A stretch of DNA of 64,000 nucleotides from Candidatus Saccharimonadota bacterium (GCA_025928155.1 JAICKC010000002.1:1-64000); one strand, 5' to 3'; shown: positions 52,066 to 61,005, counted from the stretch's first letter. The notes: generated by a model from the sequence alone, not told the origin. Translations and numbers: made by a program.

Positions 52066-53681
52066 CCGAACTGCTGCTGTTTCTTGGTAAGCCAGTATGG
52101 ACTCTGACGAACCAGTTTAGCGGCGTCAGTGGGATCGGCCAGGAGCGGTTTGAGCGCTTCTTCGGTAAAGACACCATTCTGCGAACCTTTAGCCAGCACG
52201 ATACCGCCCTTTTGGAGCTTGCCGGACACGTACTTGCCGGCGTCGTACGGACTGTCAAAGCACTGCACAGCGCAGCCCTTTTCGCGGGCCGCTGGCGCCA
52301 GCCATTTTTTGGCGTCCTGGCCAACGGTCACGACCACGGCGAGTTTTTTAGGATCGCAATATGCACCGACCTCGGCGTGCGCCTGGCGGGAATAGTCGCC
52401 CATTTCGTTCATACTACCGAGGATGGCAATGCGCTGCCCGGTGCGGGCGGCGTAGAGCACGTCCAAGGCAGCTTTAACTGTCAGCGGCGCAGCGTTGTAT
52501 GTGTCGTCAATAACTGTTGCGCCTTTTACACCGGGTAATATTTGCATACGCCCGGAGAATGGCTGCAATTCATTTAACCCCTTAGTAATGACAGCCCTCT
52601 TGACACCCAGCACATCCGCTACGGCAGCCGCAGCTAAAGTGACCTTGGCTCCCTGCTCACCCAAAAAATGGATATCGGCCGTAAGGCCGCCACGCGGAAG
52701 TCTTACGTCCAGCTTCTGCCCTTGTAAGCCTTTGAATTTAGCCGTACCAAGGTACTGCGCCCGCTCACTTTGCACACTATATTCGGCGAACTCACGGCCC
52801 GCTAGATACTTGCCAGCGATGTCGTCACCGTTTACGAGCACCCGTGCACTGTAATCAAATACGCTCAGCTCTTCGGTAGCTACCTTATCGAGCGTACCGA
52901 AGAATTCCATGTGCTCTTCGGAGACAGCTGTCACGACTGCGACATCGGGCGCGAGGTAAGCAAATTGTTCCATTTGGCCGGGGCCATCAGTGCCCAATTC
53001 CACAACTACTACATCGTAGGGGTAGGGCAGCGCTATCTCCGCCTGAGTGGCACCAATCACCCTCAGCCAAGCGACTACGTTATACAGGCTTGGCTCGTTG
53101 AGACCAAAAAACACCAGTGGTACGGTGACACGGTCGTTATAGTTGCCGGTCTGGTAGCGCACACGCAGACCGCTCTGTTCCAGCAACTGGGCCACAGCCA
53201 GTTTGGTACTGGTCTTGCCCATGCTGCCCGCCACAGCCACAACCTTAAAGCGGTGCCGTGCCCGCAGCTGGCGCACTTGTACTTCCAGCATAGTGCACAC
53301 CAGTGAACGCGCCGCTTTCTTGGGGTGGGCGACCCCCCAGGCCAAGTTCCAAGCCCAGAGTACCACGACCACAGCGTGCGCCCACACCAGCGGATAGGAT
53401 AATAGCAGAGCCGCTCCAAATTCCCAGGCACCAGCCGTGCCGAAGCGGGCCCATTGCACCAAAAGGCCTATGCCGAGAGCGACCTGGCCAAGCATACCTA
53501 AGGCCAACAATACTGCCCACGACCGTTCAAGCTCGTTCAGGCGCCGCTGGGGTGGAAACTGTCGGGCATGCCAAACCCAATACAACAGCCGCCAACCCGA
53601 GTAGTTCACCTGGCGCAAACGAGCAATCAGCACCGCCGGAAAGGCGAGGCCGTACAAGTCTGCCAGACTATGAAGAAGCAT
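52062..53681 (-). CDS. murF: MurF-type Mur ligase with N-terminal membrane domain
   Basis: Residues 1-135 hold about four hydrophobic helices in place of the usual UDP-binding domain. Then a Mur ligase centre has VVAVAGSMGKTSTKLAVAQL (ATP loop) and VVVELGTDGPGQMEQFAYLA, and a C-terminal domain has VIDDTYNAAPLTVKAALDVL and RIAILGSMNEMGDYS. It probably adds D-Ala-D-Ala to the muropeptide at the membrane. The membrane fusion is unlike E. coli MurF, so a related ligase role is possible. Confidence 0.8.
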   Translation of the reverse strand: MLLHSLADLYGLAFPAVLIARLRQVNYSGWRLLYWVWHARQFPPQRRLNELERSWAVLLALGMLGQVALGIGLLVQWARFGTAGAWEFGAALLLSYPLVWAHAVVVVLWAWNLAWGVAHPKKAARSLVCTMLEVQVRQLRARHRFKVVAVAGSMGKTSTKLAVAQLLEQSGLRVRYQTGNYNDRVTVPLVFFGLNEPSLYNVVAWLRVIGATQAEIALPYPYDVVVVELGTDGPGQMEQFAYLAPDVAVVTAVSEEHMEFFGTLDKVATEELSVFDYSARVLVNGDDIAGKYLAGREFAEYSVQSERAQYLGTAKFKGLQGQKLDVRLPRGGLTADIHFLGEQGAKVTLAAAAVADVLGVKRAVITKGLNELQPFSGRMQILPGVKGATVIDDTYNAAPLTVKAALDVLYAARTGQRIAILGSMNEMGDYSRQAHAEVGAYCDPKKLAVVVTVGQDAKKWLAPAAREKGCAVQCFDSPYDAGKYVSGKLQKGGIVLAKGSQNGVFTEEALKPLLADPTDAAKLVRQSPYWLTKKQQQFG

Positions 53682-53770
53682 ATGCTTAGTATTGTCGCAT
53701 ATTTTGCGCGAAAAAGGAGGGCTCGCCGCTTTGCGGCACAGCCGCCGATTGGGTACAATAAAGTAAACCT

Positions 53771-54397
53771 ATGCGCGGTCCTGTTTTAAGCCGACTCCTC
53801 CCTTCTAGCATTGAATTGTGGTATGTTGCGCTTGTTGCTGGCATTTTAGTGTTGCTTGGCAACGGCAAGCTATTGATTGAAAAGCTTGGACTAATTGACT
53901 CTGCTCAGTTGATTGGAGGACAAGTTACCACAACCGTTACTGCCGGGCTTACGACGCTCTCGACGCTTCAGTTTACCGCCAGCGTGGCCAACATGATCGT
54001 CTGGGGTGCTACGGGGCTGCTGATCTACAGCGCCCTTCAGGCGCTAGTGCGGGGCTTGCGCACAATACAGTACGAGCGCGATTTTGACTCCAACCGCTAC
54101 ATACATCCGCAGAGCTATACACATAAAGCCTATTGGCGGCAGCTTGTACTCGATGCCATCCTAGGGTTCGTGCTGCTGGTGCTGCTGGTAGTCGGCGCCA
54201 TACTATACATAGTGGTGGCAGTACCCGCCAGCTTTGCTTACATACAGGTGTTTATCGTCAGGCCGACATTGGCTATTGCGTACTATCCTATCGTAGGAGT
54301 TGTTATCGCGTTCGCAGCCACAACTCTCTTGTACTTACTGATCAAGCTAGTCATCCGCCACCACCGCATCTCAATCGTGACAGACGCCGAAGGTTAG
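53771..54397 (+). CDS. Membrane protein, unknown
   Basis: The 208 residues have an N-terminal helix (about 15-30), a second (70-90), and a C-terminal hairpin (125-195). The cytosolic loop has RTIQYERDFDSNRYIHPQSY. No family is recognised. TACAAT lies 11 nt before the ATG. Confidence 0.65.
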   Translation: MRGPVLSRLLPSSIELWYVALVAGILVLLGNGKLLIEKLGLIDSAQLIGGQVTTTVTAGLTTLSTLQFTASVANMIVWGATGLLIYSALQALVRGLRTIQYERDFDSNRYIHPQSYTHKAYWRQLVLDAILGFVLLVLLVVGAILYIVVAVPASFAYIQVFIVRPTLAIAYYPIVGVVIAFAATTLLYLLIKLVIRHHRISIVTDAEG

Positions 54398-54450
54398 CAG
54401 CAGCCCTCTGGAAATTACTCGCCAAATAGGCTATACTTACGGTGTTATTT

Positions 54451-54527
54451 GGGGCTGTAGCTCAGTTGACTAGAGCGCTTCCATGGCATGGAAGAGGTCC
54501 AGGGTTTGAGTCCCTGTAGCTCCACCA
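54451..54527 (+). tRNA. tRNA-Ala (anticodon GGC)
   Basis: The full cloverleaf is present. The acceptor GGGGCTG pairs with TAGCTCC and contains the G3-U70 pair that identifies alanine tRNA. D-arm GCTCAG...GAGC, anticodon stem CTTCC/GGAAG with loop ATGGCAT, T-loop TTTGAGT and an encoded CCA complete it. TATACT at 54432-54437 is the likely -10 box. Confidence 0.96.
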
Positions 54528-54564
54528 AAGTAAAAACACCAGCTTGCCTGGTGTTTTTACTTTT
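54528..54564. terminator. Bidirectional terminator after tRNA-Ala
   Basis: A 15-bp perfect stem, AAGTAAAAACACCAG with CTGGTGTTTTTACTT, around CTTGC. T-rich on both strands, it also serves the minus-strand gene at 54576. Confidence 0.92.
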
Positions 54565-54575
54565 AGATAGGCTCT

Positions 54576-54761
54576 CTACAGAACCGGACCCACTGGTGGA
54601 ACCGAATCACCGCGTTTGGCGCTTTCAAACCCATGGTGCCGCTCGTAGTCCACGTGATTGACCACGGCACGCATCTTTTTCATCGCATACTTGCGAAGAC
54701 GGCTATGCGCACGACTCTCGCCTTTACGGTTAGTGTGCCGACTTCGTTCTGCCATAGACAT
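54576..54761 (-). CDS. Small basic protein, 61 residues
   Basis: MSMAERSRHTNRKGESRAHS leads into RLRKYAMKKMRAVVNHVDYE. It is rich in Arg, His and Lys. GGAGG lies 10 nt before the ATG. No family is recognised. It resembles the small basic genes at 26-34 kb only in composition. Confidence 0.6.
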   Translation of the reverse strand: MSMAERSRHTNRKGESRAHSRLRKYAMKKMRAVVNHVDYERHHGFESAKRGDSVPPVGPVL

Positions 54762-54797
54762 GGTGTGTAAACCTCCACTTAACGTGACATTGCTGTA

Positions 54798-55160
54798 CTA
54801 CTCCAGCTCGGCGACCATGCGCCGGGGAAGTTCGGCCGTGATGTCATCGACCTCGCGGCTATCGAAGATTTCGCATATGGCCTGCCAAGCGGCCTTGATG
54901 CGGGCCTTGGCATTATTCTCGTCAACCTCGTCTAAGTCCATCAGCTGGCTGATGATATCTTCGTCGATATGACTGGCCGTCGGTACCATTTGGGCGGCAT
55001 CTTGCAGCTCCTCGGGGAGTGCGTCGGCAAAGTCGCGGCGGGTATGATCACTTAAGTGCGCGGCCACGTTTTCTACCACCAGCTCAAGCGCGTCTTGCGA
55101 CTCGTCGTCGTCGATATGAGCGATGGTTTTTATCTTTCTGACTAAATCATTGTATCGCAC
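54798..55160 (-). CDS. DUF2267 domain protein
   Basis: The protein has 120 residues from a GTG start, VRYNDLVRKIKTIAHIDDDE. DALELVVENVAAHLSDHTRRDFADALPEELQ is the DUF2267 core, an all-helical tandem-repeat fold of unknown function. AAGGAGG lies 8 nt before the GTG at 55160. The in-frame extension to 55193 has no ribosome site. Confidence 0.85.
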   Translation of the reverse strand: MRYNDLVRKIKTIAHIDDDESQDALELVVENVAAHLSDHTRRDFADALPEELQDAAQMVPTASHIDEDIISQLMDLDEVDENNAKARIKAAWQAICEIFDSREVDDITAELPRRMVAELE

Positions 55161-55272
55161 GGTAGGTTCCTCCTTACAGCTGCTACTATGCACGCTGTGG
55201 CTGCAAATAAGCTATAAGCTTTTTTACATAAAACGGCTTGCACGGACGAAGCATAAGTGCGATATTGGAAGT

Positions 55273-55485
55273 GTAAACCTAAGGTGCTTTTGGGAAAGTA
55301 TGCAAGTCACGAAAGACCACACAAAGAGAGGGGGTAATCCACATTGAAAAGTCCTAGATCTAACGGGCAGGATTATTGTAGCGCTACGAGCGAGGTACTT
55401 ACGCGCTAGCCTCCTTCTGTTGATAGGCTCGTCCTGCCTATGTAGGCCGAATACCTTAAGCCCTTCTTCTCAAGAAGGGCTTTTC
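55273..55485 (+). ncRNA. Candidate small RNA
   Basis: This 300-nt gap has no open frame of note but has promoter-like TTGCAC (55238-55243), 17 nt and GATATT (55261-55266). A long-range stem GGGCAGGA...TCCTGCC lies around 55360-55440, with a strong terminator at 55458. The parts fit a free RNA of about 210 nt. I recognise no known RNA family. Confidence 0.35.
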
Positions 55486-55486
55486 T
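55458..55486 (+). terminator. Intrinsic terminator without an upstream gene
   Basis: AAGCCCTTCTT pairs with AAGAAGGGCTT (11 bp, 3-nt loop) followed by TTTTC on the plus strand. It lies 14 nt from the end of the minus-strand gene at 55500. Confidence 0.85.
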
Positions 55487-55499
55487 GTTGGCAGGAGGG

Positions 55500-55682
55500 T
55501 CACATAGCTTTGCGGTTAGGGACTTTGGCGCCCTCACGACGAGCTTCATCAAGACCGATAGCCACGGCTTGCTCGCGGCTCGTCACTTTTTTACCGCTGC
55601 GGCCGCTTTTCAGCTTACCCTCTTTCATTTCGTGCATTACTTTACCCACTCTCTCTTGAGCCTTTGGGCCGTACTTCGTCAT
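55500..55682 (-). CDS. DUF6496 small protein
   Basis: The 60 residues read YGPKAQERVGKVMHEMKEGK then LKSGRSGKKVTSREQAVAIG and LDEARREGAKVPNRKA. This is the conserved HEMKxGxLKSG...SRxQAIAIGLxEAR family found widely near stress genes. The function is unknown. A GGAG site is 9 nt before the ATG. Confidence 0.85.
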   Translation of the reverse strand: MTKYGPKAQERVGKVMHEMKEGKLKSGRSGKKVTSREQAVAIGLDEARREGAKVPNRKAM

Positions 55683-55844
55683 GTGAATAATCTCCGCTTA
55701 CCTTTGTAGTGTAGCGACACGTTCATGCTTACGCTGTAACGATCTTCACTCGGAGGCTGGGGATTTGTCACAGCAAAATAGTGTGGAACCTCACTGCGCG
55801 TTTTGTGCGCTTAGTTATAGTAGAGGATGGAAAGGAGAGAAGCT

Positions 55845-56204
55845 ATGGAGAAACGACTCAGCCAATCAAGACTCGCGAGTTCGCTGATGGTGCTTTTGGG
55901 AGCGTGGGTGATGATTTCGCCAATATTCATTTCCATTACTGGCGCAGCGTTAACCAGCCTACTAATCACCGGTGGCGTCATGATAGTTTTCGGGCTCGTT
56001 CAGCTGACCTGGCAGAACACTCTGCCAAGCTGGATAAATGCCTTGGCGGCTATCTGGCTACTGGTATCGGCGTTTACGTTTAGTATCAGCGCAGCAATGG
56101 CTTGGAACCAGGTAATCTCCGCGATTATCGCCTTCGTGCTGTCCACCTGGGACGGCGTCGAAATGGGCGAAGTGCAGCGCATGCACCACACGCACGCAGT
56201 GTAA
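55845..56204 (+). CDS. SPW-repeat membrane protein
   Basis: The 119 residues contain four hydrophobic helices with LLGAWVMISPIF and NALAAIWLLVSAF, the W-x-x-S-P(A)F repeat of the SPW family, and WNQVISAIIAFVLSTWDG. The function is unknown. AAAGGAGA is 6 nt before the ATG at 55845, so the longer in-frame start is rejected. A terminator follows. Confidence 0.78.
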   Translation: MEKRLSQSRLASSLMVLLGAWVMISPIFISITGAALTSLLITGGVMIVFGLVQLTWQNTLPSWINALAAIWLLVSAFTFSISAAMAWNQVISAIIAFVLSTWDGVEMGEVQRMHHTHAV

Positions 56205-56234
56205 TATGTTGTGCGTGCCGCGCTAGCGACCAAG

Positions 56235-56269
56235 ACCTCCCCGGTAGCCCACCCACCGGGGAGGTTTTT
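56235..56269 (+). terminator. Intrinsic terminator of the SPW gene
   Basis: ACCTCCCCGGT pairs with ACCGGGGAGGT, then TTTTTG. Confidence 0.92.
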
Positions 56270-56509
56270 GTTGCAGGTCTTACTCCTGACGGCGGATTGT
56301 AAGCGAGCCGAGAAGTAGGGCTGCAATAGCATAGGCCACAACTATAGCAGACGAGCGCTAAGCTGGACAGACGCCTCAGACAGGTCTGTTGATGCCTTTA
56401 TGGCGCTGGCTGTGACATATTCACTCTCCGTGCACATCGCTTGTGGTATATACTGAGTTTGACCGCACGAGCCGGGGGCAGAAATTCAGAATTCTTTCTG
56501 AAGGGGAAT

Positions 56510-57046
56510 ATGACTAAAGCAGACATCCTGACGATACGCCGCACACTACCAGGGCCGCATCTCTTGGCCTTCATCCTGCTTGTCATTTCCTTTGCCGGCA
56601 CGCCCGTTCACGTCTTGGCGAACTCAGCTGTCACCTGCGTCAGCTTGGCCGTCGCGCACAGTCCGGGTAAGGACTCCTACGCGTTTACCGCTACCAGCTC
56701 CGGCAATGCCAATGCCATAACTGGCTACGTGTTCGACTTCGGCGACCAGCAGTCATATACTGTCGACCCCAGTACGGCTGGCAGCAAAAACCACCTTGTC
56801 GCCACCGTCACGCACATCTATCGAGATAACGGCACCTACAGACCGTCGGTGCAGATACGCATAGGAACCGGCAGCACAACATCGACCGTATCATCACCGA
56901 CCTGCCAAGTCAGCATTACCACCGACTTACCAATCAGCTCACTCCCCTCCGCCGGCGCTGGTAACACGATTAGAGTGTTCGTGGTAGCAGCCCTAGCCGG
57001 TATGAGCCTCTCCCAGTTCCGGTTGCGCCGTCGGCGGCACGCATAG
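56510..57046 (+). CDS. PKD-domain surface protein with sorting-type C-terminus
   Basis: The 178 residues have a signal peptide (about 15-40), a PKD domain (ITGYVFDFGDQQS ... ATVTHIYRDNGTYRPSVQI), a Ser/Thr linker and LPSAGAG, then a membrane helix and RLRRRRHA. The last three parts mimic a sortase signal (LPxTG, helix, basic tail), with Ala at the Thr position. AAGGGG is just before the ATG at 56510. It is probably anchored on the cell surface. Confidence 0.75.
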   Translation: MTKADILTIRRTLPGPHLLAFILLVISFAGTPVHVLANSAVTCVSLAVAHSPGKDSYAFTATSSGNANAITGYVFDFGDQQSYTVDPSTAGSKNHLVATVTHIYRDNGTYRPSVQIRIGTGSTTSTVSSPTCQVSITTDLPISSLPSAGAGNTIRVFVVAALAGMSLSQFRLRRRRHA

Positions 57047-57110
57047 CGTTAACCATACGCGGAATGCTACACTAGGCTTAAAACGCGCCGAATCAAAACG
57101 TAAAGACCCC

Positions 57111-58238
57111 ATGCTCGCAATTATTTTCGCTTTCCTCGCCCTAGCCAGTAGCCTGGTGTGGTATTTGCTCCGACACGATCACGGGCGACACCTGCCGGCC
57201 GGCTCGCTGTGGACAGCGTTTGGGTTTGGCGTGCTGGCCATGGGATTGGCGCTCGTGGTCGAAGGCTTGCTCTTTCCGAACGCACTTTTTGATTCTCCCG
57301 CTAGCTTCTCACTACACTATCGGTTCTTCGCGGCGCTCGGCGTGGGATTTGTTGAAGAATCCCTCAAATTTGTGCCGTTCGCGCTCTTTATATATAAGCG
57401 GCCCTACTTCCGCGAACATACCGACGGGGTGATTTACTTTGCCATTTGCGGCCTCACTTTCGGGCTAACTGAAAACATCGGCTACACCTTGTCCTTTGGT
57501 GCTGGTGCCGGTGTCGCCCGACTGATATTGACGCCGTTTTTTCATGCCGCCGGGACCGGTATACTCGGCTACTACCTAATAGGCGAGAAGCTCAATCGCT
57601 CAAGTTGGCCAATACTACTGCTAGCTTGTTTGACAATCCCAGTCCTGCACGGGTTGTACGACTTTGGTCTGCTGTCGAGCATTCCCATTTTTGTCTTAGT
57701 CTCACTCATGGTTACTCTACTGCTCACCATGGGACTGTTTCTATATTTTATGAGCGCTAATGAGCTTGACCGCGCAAATTTGGCTCGCGAAGCCGCCGCA
57801 CCGCTGTCGCTGTCGCACGTCGCCGGCCGACCGGTTTATGCGAGCACGCCGCCAGTGCCGCAGTTGCCGCTCGTAGATGTGCCTACCGCGCCCGGCCAGC
57901 GCAATGGCTTAGCCATTGCTGGATTTGTGCTGAGCGTATTGGGTTGTCTGGCTTGGCTGCTTTCGCTGGTCGGCACCGTTATCGGCGTACTGGCGCTTGT
58001 CTTCGGCATTAAGGGACTCCATTCGCGGCATCGCGGCTTGGCTATTACCAGTATCGTGCTCTCGCTGCTCGTTATCCCACTGTCGCTCTTCATGACGCTC
58101 GCTTACATCGGGTATTACGAAGGGGCCTCAACCAAATCGCCCACTTCCGACCCCTCAAGTGCGTTGTTTTCTGAGCCTATACAACCTGCGACGATCCTCC
58201 GCTACGCTGCCACAATTGGAAGTGTTATGTCCAATTAG
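57111..58238 (+). CDS. PrsW-family protease fused to a DUF4190 domain
   Basis: The protein has 375 residues. Seven or eight helices in residues 1-225 carry the PrsW metal motifs: FVEESLKFVPF (EExxK, near 81), LTFGLTENIGYTL (ExxxY-like) and FFHAAGTGILGY (His). A C-terminal part (about 265-340) has two helices with GLAIAGFVLSVLGCLAW and GLAITSIVLSLLVIPLS of the DUF4190 type. PrsW cleaves anti-sigma factors in Bacillus, and the target here is unknown. Confidence 0.88.
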   Translation: MLAIIFAFLALASSLVWYLLRHDHGRHLPAGSLWTAFGFGVLAMGLALVVEGLLFPNALFDSPASFSLHYRFFAALGVGFVEESLKFVPFALFIYKRPYFREHTDGVIYFAICGLTFGLTENIGYTLSFGAGAGVARLILTPFFHAAGTGILGYYLIGEKLNRSSWPILLLACLTIPVLHGLYDFGLLSSIPIFVLVSLMVTLLLTMGLFLYFMSANELDRANLAREAAAPLSLSHVAGRPVYASTPPVPQLPLVDVPTAPGQRNGLAIAGFVLSVLGCLAWLLSLVGTVIGVLALVFGIKGLHSRHRGLAITSIVLSLLVIPLSLFMTLAYIGYYEGASTKSPTSDPSSALFSEPIQPATILRYAATIGSVMSN

Positions 58239-59208
58239 TTGTCTCGGAATAGACTACCTCGACCCTTGCGCCCTTCCTAGCCTCAATCTTGTCGTTAGGT
58301 CCCATATCTCGCGGCAGTTCAATGACATGATTCTGAGTCCAGAATAGCTCTGGCTTAGTGCCATAGCGTGCCGTATCAGCGTGACGTCCATTACGCGCCA
58401 ACTCACCAAGTGCTTTGCGGACAGGAGAGCCCCTACGTTCGCCTGTCAGTTCGTTAGTATCCGGTACGGGACACCTTCCACAAGCCTTAACCCGTCTAAA
58501 TACTGCAACCAGCCCATTACTTCCTACGCGAATTTCTTCAACATAGTCTTCGGGAAATACATTATCTGGCAGCTCCGCACAGTTAGGAAGAGAAAGGCCC
58601 GCAAGCAATATAGTAACTCTTGGGCGTTTCCCACTTATGGGCGGATAGCCGACGGCGTTAAGCCTTTCATTTACTAGACCGACGGAGTCTATGCTGCCCA
58701 CGGTTACAGGATATCCATCAGCGAATCCAACGCAACCAAGGCTTGGGTCGTCCTCAACCCATCTTGGCGCCTCATGACTTACTGCTACCAAGCGGACTGG
58801 TCGACCAATAGCTTCCGCTCCCCACTGCGCAGCCTCATCTCCTTGATCAATGCCTTCACCATGCCACCCCCAGACACTTACCGGTATTCTATGCGCGGCA
58901 ACATCCTCTGTTGGCGGCACATAAAGCGCACCAGCAGTATGGCGCATACGGAGCGTGACCCCACCTTGTGCCTCTAGGGTCGGAGCAACTTGAGTAAGGG
59001 CTGGGTCTTCCCGGAGTGACAAAAAATGTCCGGTTTTCGCAGTCTCCCCTCTGCGATATAGCACATTTACGTGCGGTACAGCTTCAACCCACATATAGCT
59101 TCTATCGCCAAACATGCCGTCCGCACCAATGGTTACAGCCTCTACATCCTCGTAAGGAGCCATCGCCTTGCCGGGAGCAAAGTTTAATTCTGCTATTGTT
59201 ACTGACAT
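58225..59208 (-). CDS. MOSC domain protein with N-terminal beta-barrel
   Basis: The protein has 327 residues from MSVTIAELNFAPGKAM. The N-terminal MOSC_N barrel has GADGMFGDRSYMWVEA. The MOSC domain has RPRVTILLAGLSLPNCAELP and the conserved Cys in RVKACGRCPVPDTNELTGER that binds the molybdenum cofactor. Members include mARC-type N-hydroxylate reductases. CATAAT lies 7 nt before the ATG at 59208. It overlaps the PrsW gene by 14 nt, convergent. Confidence 0.82.
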   Translation of the reverse strand: MSVTIAELNFAPGKAMAPYEDVEAVTIGADGMFGDRSYMWVEAVPHVNVLYRRGETAKTGHFLSLREDPALTQVAPTLEAQGGVTLRMRHTAGALYVPPTEDVAAHRIPVSVWGWHGEGIDQGDEAAQWGAEAIGRPVRLVAVSHEAPRWVEDDPSLGCVGFADGYPVTVGSIDSVGLVNERLNAVGYPPISGKRPRVTILLAGLSLPNCAELPDNVFPEDYVEEIRVGSNGLVAVFRRVKACGRCPVPDTNELTGERRGSPVRKALGELARNGRHADTARYGTKPELFWTQNHVIELPRDMGPNDKIEARKGARVEVVYSETTNWT

Positions 59209-59271
59209 GGTCGCTATTATGCCATTGAGGTTAGAGAGCGACAAGGCTATCCGAGCTATGATAAAACTAAA

Positions 59272-59436
59272 GACCTCGATTTGCAGAGGTCAAAAGACTT
59301 ACGGTGGAGCGCCTCGAAAAAGGTCTACCCCCTCCTCTTCGACGAGTTAGCTAGATAGCAAGATTTAATCCGGAAGGGTTATCTCGATTACCAAAGTGAG
59401 CGGAATCGACAGAAGTAGTTAATAGCCCCTTAAGGT
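59272..59436. repeat. Degenerate 135-bp element, copy X1, with hairpin
   Basis: A hairpin GACCTC/GAGGTC (59272-59291) precedes ACGGTGGAGC, then about 130 bp similar to copies X2 and X3. The plus-strand translation VERLEKG..PPL.DELAR..DLI matches X3 with stops and one frameshift. On the minus strand it reads as a CTCCACC end followed by a terminator, as in ssrA. Confidence 0.6.
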
Positions 59437-59452
59437 CTACACCCCTCCCTAG

Positions 59453-60433
59453 CTACACTTCCCTAAGCTTCTGCCGCAAGTACTCAAGCATGCGTCTACT
59501 CTCTCCTTCGACTTCATCGAGTCTACCCTTCAATAAGTCTTCCACCTTGCCAAAGCCAGTTATAATCTCATAACAGATAACGCTTCTAACCTCGCTCATA
59601 TGTAACTTACGCCCGAGTTCCGCTTCATAGGCCTCTTTGAAACGATTACGTATGTTGACAAAAAGGGAGTCGCCATACGAGCGGCCCTGACGCGCCTGCT
59701 CTCGATAGGAGAAATGGTTGAAAGTCGCGAAATCCCAGAGAGGGTCCCCGGCCAATGGTTGAGGGTCGGTTATGGCAGAAATGGTACCGTCCGAGTTTGT
59801 GAATAGGTTTTTGAACTTATAGTCTCCATGCAACAACCTTGATTGAGCCTCGGGGTATTCAGCATGTCTTTTCAGTGCATGAAGCAAGTCACTCTCAGCC
59901 TGCGTTATATAGCCCCTCTGACGAATCCAGGTTAGAGGGTAATGCGTCTGCAGAAACTCTGACCAGTCGGACAAGATACCGACGCCGGCTACGTCGAGAT
60001 ACCCAAAACCCTCGCAAGGGAGCTGACGTAAGCGAGTCAAATACCTTCCGGCGTCGGCTGCAGCATTTTGCTGCGCAGCTTCAGCTATGTCAAACGTAAA
60101 CGGCTCGCCAGTAACATAATTCATAAGAATGTATTGAATATCGTTGAGTGCCCCCGAAACTTTGGGGGTAGGCACAGGGACGCCTAGCTGACTATATCTT
60201 CTATATGAATTAGCAATATTAGTAACGTTATAAATCGGGCTACAACTTAGACGCAACACCGCTTTGCCGCTTTGATTTTTTATTATGTACACCACTGCTT
60301 GCGGTCGCTTAACTTTCTTAAGAACCGCAAAGTACAAACCTCCAAAGTACATCCTCAGCACTTCTTCTGCAACCGAGTCGCCGGATGCAAATAAGTGCTG
60401 CAATTGGTCAGGAGTCGTTCGTGGTCGAATCAT
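59453..60433 (-). CDS. APH-type phosphotransferase
   Basis: The protein has 326 residues. The kinase-like fold has a catalytic loop in RLLHGDYKFKNLF (HGDxxxxN), the metal Asp in AITDPQPLAGDPLWDFATF and an ATP Lys region AVLRLSCSP. It belongs to the aminoglycoside/choline/homoserine kinase family. The substrate is unknown, and resistance cannot be inferred. TACAAT lies 8 nt before the ATG. Confidence 0.8.
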   Translation of the reverse strand: MIRPRTTPDQLQHLFASGDSVAEEVLRMYFGGLYFAVLKKVKRPQAVVYIIKNQSGKAVLRLSCSPIYNVTNIANSYRRYSQLGVPVPTPKVSGALNDIQYILMNYVTGEPFTFDIAEAAQQNAAADAGRYLTRLRQLPCEGFGYLDVAGVGILSDWSEFLQTHYPLTWIRQRGYITQAESDLLHALKRHAEYPEAQSRLLHGDYKFKNLFTNSDGTISAITDPQPLAGDPLWDFATFNHFSYREQARQGRSYGDSLFVNIRNRFKEAYEAELGRKLHMSEVRSVICYEIITGFGKVEDLLKGRLDEVEGESRRMLEYLRQKLREV

Positions 60434-60509
60434 CAGGGAAAATTGTATAGTATAACATCAATAATAAACATAATGACCTCCGAGACCGGAGCTCGTTGTA
60501 CTTAATGCT

Positions 60510-60600
60510 TAATGGAGCTGCCGGTAATTGCAACCGGGTCCGTCGGCATTTCAGTTAGCCGTCTACAGACATAGTCCGTTTTATTGGGCCTGCCCATCCA
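60510..60600 (-). pseudogene. Partial second ssrA (tmRNA 3' end)
   Basis: On the minus strand CTGTAGACGGCTAACTGAAA, then GGAC and a T-arm CCGGT-TGCAATT-ACCGG and CAGCTCC align with the 3' end of the tmRNA gene at 63249. The last bases are ATTA instead of ACCA, and no 5' half (GGGGCTG) is present. A hairpin CTCCG/CGGAG follows. It looks like a diverged fragment left by an integration or duplication. Confidence 0.65.
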
Positions 60601-60762
60601 CAAAACCTGGGCTCCGCAATCAGGCACGATCAAGCGATTTTTTACTTAGATAGAATAAGTTGGCCTTCCCTTCGGGATAGATATCCAGAAGGAGACGTCT
60701 ATTCTGGTTCGCTTTCGTCCTTTTGAACTCATCAGTATAGACACGCATCTATAGAGCGAAAC

Positions 60763-61005
60763 ATGGCAAGCAGAAAACACAAAAACAGAGAAGAAGGAGG
60801 AAAACTACGGGCGCAAATGCTCGTACCATTCTCGCCGCTCCAAAGCTCTTGTATCCACTGCTGCCATGTTTACACTCTAGCGGGCTTACGCACGAATGCG
60901 GACAACGGTAGTTATCTAACCTTCGTGGATAAGAACGGGACTTGGCAGCTACCCGCCGGTTCGTCTACGGTTAGACGTGAACGGCGAAAGCGAACCGAAG
61001 AATGA
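60763..61005 (+). CDS. Hypothetical protein, 80 residues
   Basis: MASRKHKNREEGGKLRAQML contains one CIHCCHVYTL Cys cluster and ends RRERRKRTEE. TATAGA lies 7 nt before the ATG, consistent with a leaderless start. No family is recognised. Its last 35 nt overlap a minus-strand gene, so it may be spurious. Confidence 0.35.
   Translation: MASRKHKNREEGGKLRAQMLVPFSPLQSSCIHCCHVYTLAGLRTNADNGSYLTFVDKNGTWQLPAGSSTVRRERRKRTEE

Noticed and set aside
59453..60433. Aminoglycoside resistance phosphotransferase
   Set aside because: The kinase motifs are shared by many sugar and choline kinases, and no resistance-specific feature is visible.
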